Below are positions 59,760 to 64,000 of a stretch of 64,000 nucleotides of DNA, in pieces. Source of the DNA: Staphylotrichum longicolle (taxonomy: Eukaryota; Ascomycota; Sordariomycetes; Sordariales; Chaetomiaceae); assembly GCA_019096155.1 (NCBI GenBank), contig JAHCVI010000001.1, positions 2,170,001 to 2,234,000 on the forward strand, read 5' to 3'. A program made the position numbers and the translations under genes. The notes beneath the pieces were generated by a model. That model was not told where the DNA came from and made no database searches. It saw only the letters and a program-made list of their open reading frames with translations. How positions within the stretch are numbered: position 1 is the first letter of the stretch; every line of letters begins with the position of its first letter.

Positions 59760-62003
59760 TTAAGGAGACGCTGCCGGTGTCACCCTCACGGCCGGGGATT
59801 GGTTTCCCGCCACATCCAGCCCCTGGGAAGGGGATACAGGGGTGGCTGTTAGCGGCACCGATAGTCGTCGGCCACCCGCAGAGGACCCCGATTCGTCCCG
59901 CATGACAATCGGCCGCAGTTGCGGTCTCGGTCTTGCGGCCGCCGGAGGCTCATCTCCCGTCTCCCGACGCTCGCCCACAGGGGCAAAACTCCGCTGCTGC
60001 GCCTCCCGCTCCTCCTCCTCCAGCAACTGGGCGAGCGCGGCACCCCGCCGCGGCGGCGCTGGGATGACCGTTACCGGCAGGCTGTCGGTGTCGGGGGTGG
60101 TCCGGAACCTCTCGCGCAGGCGCTCTGCTTGCGTGGCGGCGAAGTCCTCGAGGCGTTCGCGGAAGTCCCATTTGCTGCTGCTGCTGCTGCCCGCACCGCC
60201 GCCATCTTCCTTCCGTGACGCGTTGTCCACAGACACAGGTTCGGCAGATTCCACGTCGGTCGGGCGGGTATTTTGGAACGGCATGTGTCGTGTCAGAGCC
60301 CGCCAGCGACTGTATGATGGAGATTTCTGAGGCACTGGAGCAGCTAGGGTTGGTTGGGACGACGCATCTCCGCCCTCGCTCGGGCCCCCGTCGTCACTGG
60401 CACGGCTCGAAGCTGTACTGTTGCTTCGAGACAATGGCACAGTCCCTTGAGGAGGGGGAGGGGTGCGTGATGTCGTCTCGGTAAGCGGATGGTATCGGAT
60501 GGCATAGACTGTGCTCGCAGCGCTGGCGGTGTCTGTGCGGCTGACCGGTGTGACTGCCGGTGGTGGCCTAGCTGGCCACAATGGTGGTTGCAGAAATCGC
60601 ATCCTGTCGTGGTTGGTGGACTGAGTGGTTGCGGGGTCTGTAGGGTTTCCTTCCTTCCGAGGCCTGGACCGAGACCTGTATCGCGCCGTGATTGCCGTAA
60701 CTTTCGGCCACCTGTTGCCTCCTCCACCACTTGGGGTATCATCCCGCCCGCTCTTGATGCTGACCTCCTTATCGACGTCGTCTGCTTCTTTCCTCCTCCG
60801 CCGTAACCCGTGGTTGGAACGCGCCAGATCAAGCATTTCGTCTCCGTCGAACACTTCCCTGCCGAGGATCCCGTCCTTCTTTTCTTCACGTTCCAAAGCC
60901 TCAATCCTCTCCACCCACTCCCAAACGATGACGCTGGCGGCCGCTGCGCCTACCCATCTGACGTACTCTCCCCACCCGGTGAAGTCGGGTTGGACGATAT
61001 CCAAGATGAAAAAGACGACAGGGATAAGAATGGCCAAAAGTGACAAGGCCGCCATCAGGCACATGTTCTTCATTTGCGGGTGCCAAAATGCGTACCGCTT
61101 CTTCAAAAGAGAATAATAGATCACCCAAGCAGCGTAGAGAACGCCCAAGGAAAGGGCGAACAGGTAGCTGAGGGCGGGGACGGCGTGCTGGAAATCTCCA
61201 GGCCTGGCCACACCTTGTTCGTACTGGAAGCTGTTGAGGGATTGGAAGATGACGTCCAATGTGATCAAGGCAAAGGCGGTCCATTTGATAATGACCTTCT
61301 CGCGTTGGCGCGGGAAGAGCCGGATGAGGGTCTGAGCCTGGGCGAGCCAAAGAAATGTGTTGGATATAATGCGGATGATCTTGAGTTCGTTGCCGCCGAG
61401 CACCTCCACCTGCAACCTCTTCGCGTTCTGGACGCCGAATGAGTATTGTGCTTCGGCGGCTGAGAAGGTGGCAGCGCTGGCGATGGTCAGCGATATGGCG
61501 ACAGTGAGGGCCGCCACCTTTTGTAGCCACGGCCGCCCGCCGATGGTCGCGCCCGTCCCGCCGTTTGTAAATCCCCGTCGGCCGAGCACGACGACTCCGC
61601 CATCGAGGAAAGACCGGGGAGTGACCAGCAGCATGATGACGAGCGTATACGCAACCACTGTGGTGGCGGCGAGAGCGTAGCACTGGGGAAAGGTCGACGC
61701 GTAGAAGGGGTCCTGGAAGTCCGAGTAGGTCCATCCATCATCGGTGGGCATAGATCCTTCAATCGTGTCGTCGATCGTCACAGAGCCTCCTCCACCGTTC
61801 GCGATGATCGCCGGGGGCGTCACTGGGGTGCAGACGGGTTTGAACGCGGCGGCCGCCGTGAGGGTGACAACGTCGCCATTGGGCATGGACAGGACCCCCC
61901 CAACGGGCAGGTTGAGCCCGTTGCAATTGCGGCCGACCAGCGGATTGCCGGTCGGCTGCGGCGCGGTGGCGGTCAAGCCGCCGAAGAGCTGTCGCGCCTC
62001 CAT
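59760..62003 (-). CDS. palH: pH-response sensor PalH/RIM21
   Basis: A single exon from the ATG at 62003 gives 747 residues; an upstream in-frame GTG at 62144 is rejected as start. PalH/Rim21 is the plasma-membrane ambient-pH sensor that, with PalI and the arrestin PalF, signals through ESCRT and PalA/PalB to process the PacC/Rim101 factor. An extracellular N-terminal segment with conserved cysteines (Cys27, Cys58) precedes seven membrane helices, the first at about 107-127 (CYALAATTVVAYTLVIMLLV) and the last near 370-385. The family core between helices 2 and 6 is well preserved (FSFGVQNAKRLQVEVLGG-like stretch, NTFLWLAQAQTLIRLFPR, DVIFQSLNSFQYEQG). The long hydrophilic C-terminal tail (about 395-747), Ser/Pro/Arg-rich, is the arrestin-binding cytoplasmic part. 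Confidence 0.93.
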   Translation of the reverse strand: MEARQLFGGLTATAPQPTGNPLVGRNCNGLNLPVGGVLSMPNGDVVTLTAAAAFKPVCTPVTPPAIIANGGGGSVTIDDTIEGSMPTDDGWTYSDFQDPFYASTFPQCYALAATTVVAYTLVIMLLVTPRSFLDGGVVVLGRRGFTNGGTGATIGGRPWLQKVAALTVAISLTIASAATFSAAEAQYSFGVQNAKRLQVEVLGGNELKIIRIISNTFLWLAQAQTLIRLFPRQREKVIIKWTAFALITLDVIFQSLNSFQYEQGVARPGDFQHAVPALSYLFALSLGVLYAAWVIYYSLLKKRYAFWHPQMKNMCLMAALSLLAILIPVVFFILDIVQPDFTGWGEYVRWVGAAAASVIVWEWVERIEALEREEKKDGILGREVFDGDEMLDLARSNHGLRRRRKEADDVDKEVSIKSGRDDTPSGGGGNRWPKVTAITARYRSRSRPRKEGNPTDPATTQSTNHDRMRFLQPPLWPARPPPAVTPVSRTDTASAASTVYAIRYHPLTETTSRTPPPPQGTVPLSRSNSTASSRASDDGGPSEGGDASSQPTLAAPVPQKSPSYSRWRALTRHMPFQNTRPTDVESAEPVSVDNASRKEDGGGAGSSSSSKWDFRERLEDFAATQAERLRERFRTTPDTDSLPVTVIPAPPRRGAALAQLLEEEEREAQQRSFAPVGERRETGDEPPAAARPRPQLRPIVMRDESGSSAGGRRLSVPLTATPVSPSQGLDVAGNQSPAVRVTPAASP

Positions 62004-64000
62004 GGTTCCGGGTCCGACGGCGGCTTTCGCCTGTTTTCGGGCTATTGCGCAATCGCCATGGAAATCGAGCTGGTCGCAATGATGTTGGTCCGTTGCGTCG
62101 TCGAGAGGTGGTCGTCGAGCTTGGAGGTGTCGGACCAAGGGCACGGCCGGAGCGACAGCGCGATTGCGGGCGTCCGCTCACCGCAACCGTCGGTGCGTTT
62201 TTTCAATCTCCTGTGAGTCGCTGTCAAGGCCCCCGGAGTCCCAAGTTGCAGGATGTCAAGTAAGCCAAGAATGTGTCGTCGCGATGTTTGGCCGAGGGGG
62301 ATCGTGAAGGCTGGGCGCCGAGAAAGCCCTCGTGGTCGGGACGTCTTGGGACGGTCTTGTCAGCAGCGCCGAGGACACGCAGCAGCTGGAAAATCAACGG
62401 CCTGTGAAACCAAGGGGGCGTGGGCGCGTGCCTGTTTCGCAGCACAGTTTTTCCCGGCGGGTTGCGCTGCCGAAGCCGTTCTCTGGTTGTCCGGTCTCGA
62501 ATGTGTTTGAACTTTGACTCGATTGCGAGAGCAGGAGGGTGAACCCTTCCACCAAACTCCCAGGGGGAAACAGGCGGGTGCAGACGGAAGCACAGTGCAT
62601 ACGCGCCCAGGATGGTACTGTCCAGCTGGGTCCAGCCCGACACCCTCCCTGAGCAGGTGGGGTGACTTTTCTGGACGCGGCGGGCTGGGTTTGCAAGATC
62701 ACCTTCTGACTTTTGCTCCTCAAGATCCTTGATTTCACCACTTCTTTCGCGTTCCACTCCACACAACACAATATTGACGTATTATCTCGCAACAGGTTTC
62801 TCCGGGTAGATTCCAGCTTGGATGGCATGAAAATACCGACCAACGTTGCTCTCTTTTTCCCCTGATAAATGAAACGGAAGCCCGAAATGGCTGTTTAATT
62901 AGCGCTTATCACCTGCGACTATACCCCGCGGGGAAGAATCCAGCGTTGTCAGGGAAAAGGTGGCACGCCATTTGGCCTCAAGTTCCGCACTGTGTGGTCT
63001 CATGGTACTGGGGGGGAATTCGGATCCACACAGGTCGCGCCCCGCTCTGGGATTGAGGCGCAGCTTGCAGGCGAAAATGAGTGTGATCCACTCTTTTTCT
63101 GCAGCCAATTGAGCCAGTGTGCCAGTCTCTCCAGTCTCAGCCAGTCTCTGTCAGCTAGCAGCCGATCTCACACGTCGCTGCCATGCTCCGGACACCATCA
63201 TCTCCTGCTTCGTTCTTGTCGGGATACGAACACGTCTTGCTCCCAGACTGGTGTGAGAGACACGGCAGAGACGTATGTACCCACGTCACAACGTAAGACA
63301 CCCCTTCTTGCTGTAGTAGAACCGAAGCTGCTCACGCAGCTTCGACTGTTCGTCCCACGACGTTCCCAACCAGCAGTGCGACAGCAGGATTCCCTCAGTG
63401 TCCAGGACCAAAGCACACAAGGTACCTAACCATGCCTGAGCCTGCTTCCAAAACAGCACCGGATCTCTGCGGCCAAAGCAGCCAAGGCAACGTGCACGTT
63501 CGCCAAAGAAAAACTCGATTGAGCATTTAGTTCGTCATTATCAGTCCGCCTTATATCCTGTATTCATCAACATCATATTGATAAGGTCGGTTTGACTCGA
63601 CTTTCGAAGTTGTTGACGATAGTTTTTGAGGGATCAACAGGGCCTGCCAAGCGATCCCATCACGCTGGCATCCGGTCTTGGCAAAGGCTTGTCTTTTGTG
63701 GGGAAGCGCCTTGGCAGGACTGGTCGCCTGTTGCTCCGCTCAAACCCGGGGAAGCTTGACGATGGGAATCATCAGATGCGCTTTCCCCCAATAATCAGTG
63801 GAGACGAGCATCAGAAGCCCCAGGGCATCTTTTTCGAGTTCGAAAAAACAGACAACTGGAGATGGCTCTGGCAGGATCCGTCATGATCCAACTGTTCGCA
63901 GAACTCCAGAGATGATGAGACCAGGTTGCGCTGTACGAAGTGCAGACAGCTCGTGACGCTGACAAGAGACGAGGAGGTGGGACCATGTGTCGCAAATCCC
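62004..64000. other. Intergenic, right edge
   Basis: Begins with the palH promoter. The remaining 1.9 kb holds only short open frames without motifs or splice support. A gene beyond the window could have its leader here. Confidence 0.45.

Noticed and set aside
62255..62270. GCCAAG, a PacC/Rim101-type site, about 260 bp upstream of palH
   Set aside because: A six-base word of this kind is expected by chance every one to two kb, and only a single copy is present.

Overview
The window is nuclear DNA of a filamentous ascomycete, most likely a Sordariomycete (Sordariales-like). The genes are GC-rich, with strong third-position G/C bias, and are interrupted by short introns of about 50-100 bp (longest 190 bp) with GTRNGT donors and C/TAG acceptors. 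The gene set is typical of Pezizomycotina: a palH/RIM21 pH sensor, a Zn2Cys6 activator, an FHA-forkhead factor, CLU1, CDC48, a LAG1 ceramide synthase and an HMT1-type half ABC transporter. I see no tRNA, rRNA, CRISPR, transposon, viral or toxin gene.

I support fifteen protein genes, with exon structures rebuilt from the sequence. From left to right: a ferric-reductase-like oxidoreductase (976-2848, -); a 936-residue orphan (6069-8879, -); CLU1 (9915-13963, +); an FHA/forkhead factor (15647-17947, +); a class-III aminotransferase (20725-22281, +) convergent with an AhpC/TSA-like thioredoxin-fold protein (22536-23371, -); a Zn2Cys6 factor (24055-26638, -); CDC48 (30713-33433, +) convergent with a 172-residue protein of unknown role (34607-35209, -); a gene-free stretch of almost 10 kb; an HMT1-type ABC transporter (45068-48288, +); a LAG1-type ceramide synthase (50697-52184, -); a three-helix membrane orphan (53056-54126, -); an Est1-type-domain protein joined to a membrane region (54844-57084, +); an aminoglycoside-phosphotransferase-like kinase (57779-59170, +); and palH (59760-62003, -).

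This is ordinary eukaryotic chromosome: genes are separate transcription units on both strands, without operons, and I see no biosynthetic cluster. Several are core housekeeping genes (translation and mitochondrial distribution, protein segregation, sphingolipid synthesis, pH sensing). The right end, about 53-59 kb, is the least ordinary part. It holds three fungal-specific genes: a repeat-rich divergent promoter, an Est1-type domain apparently joined to unrelated membrane helices, and a kinase-like gene with what looks like a pair of compensating frameshifts. No clearly new multi-gene system is visible; the findings are single-locus observations.
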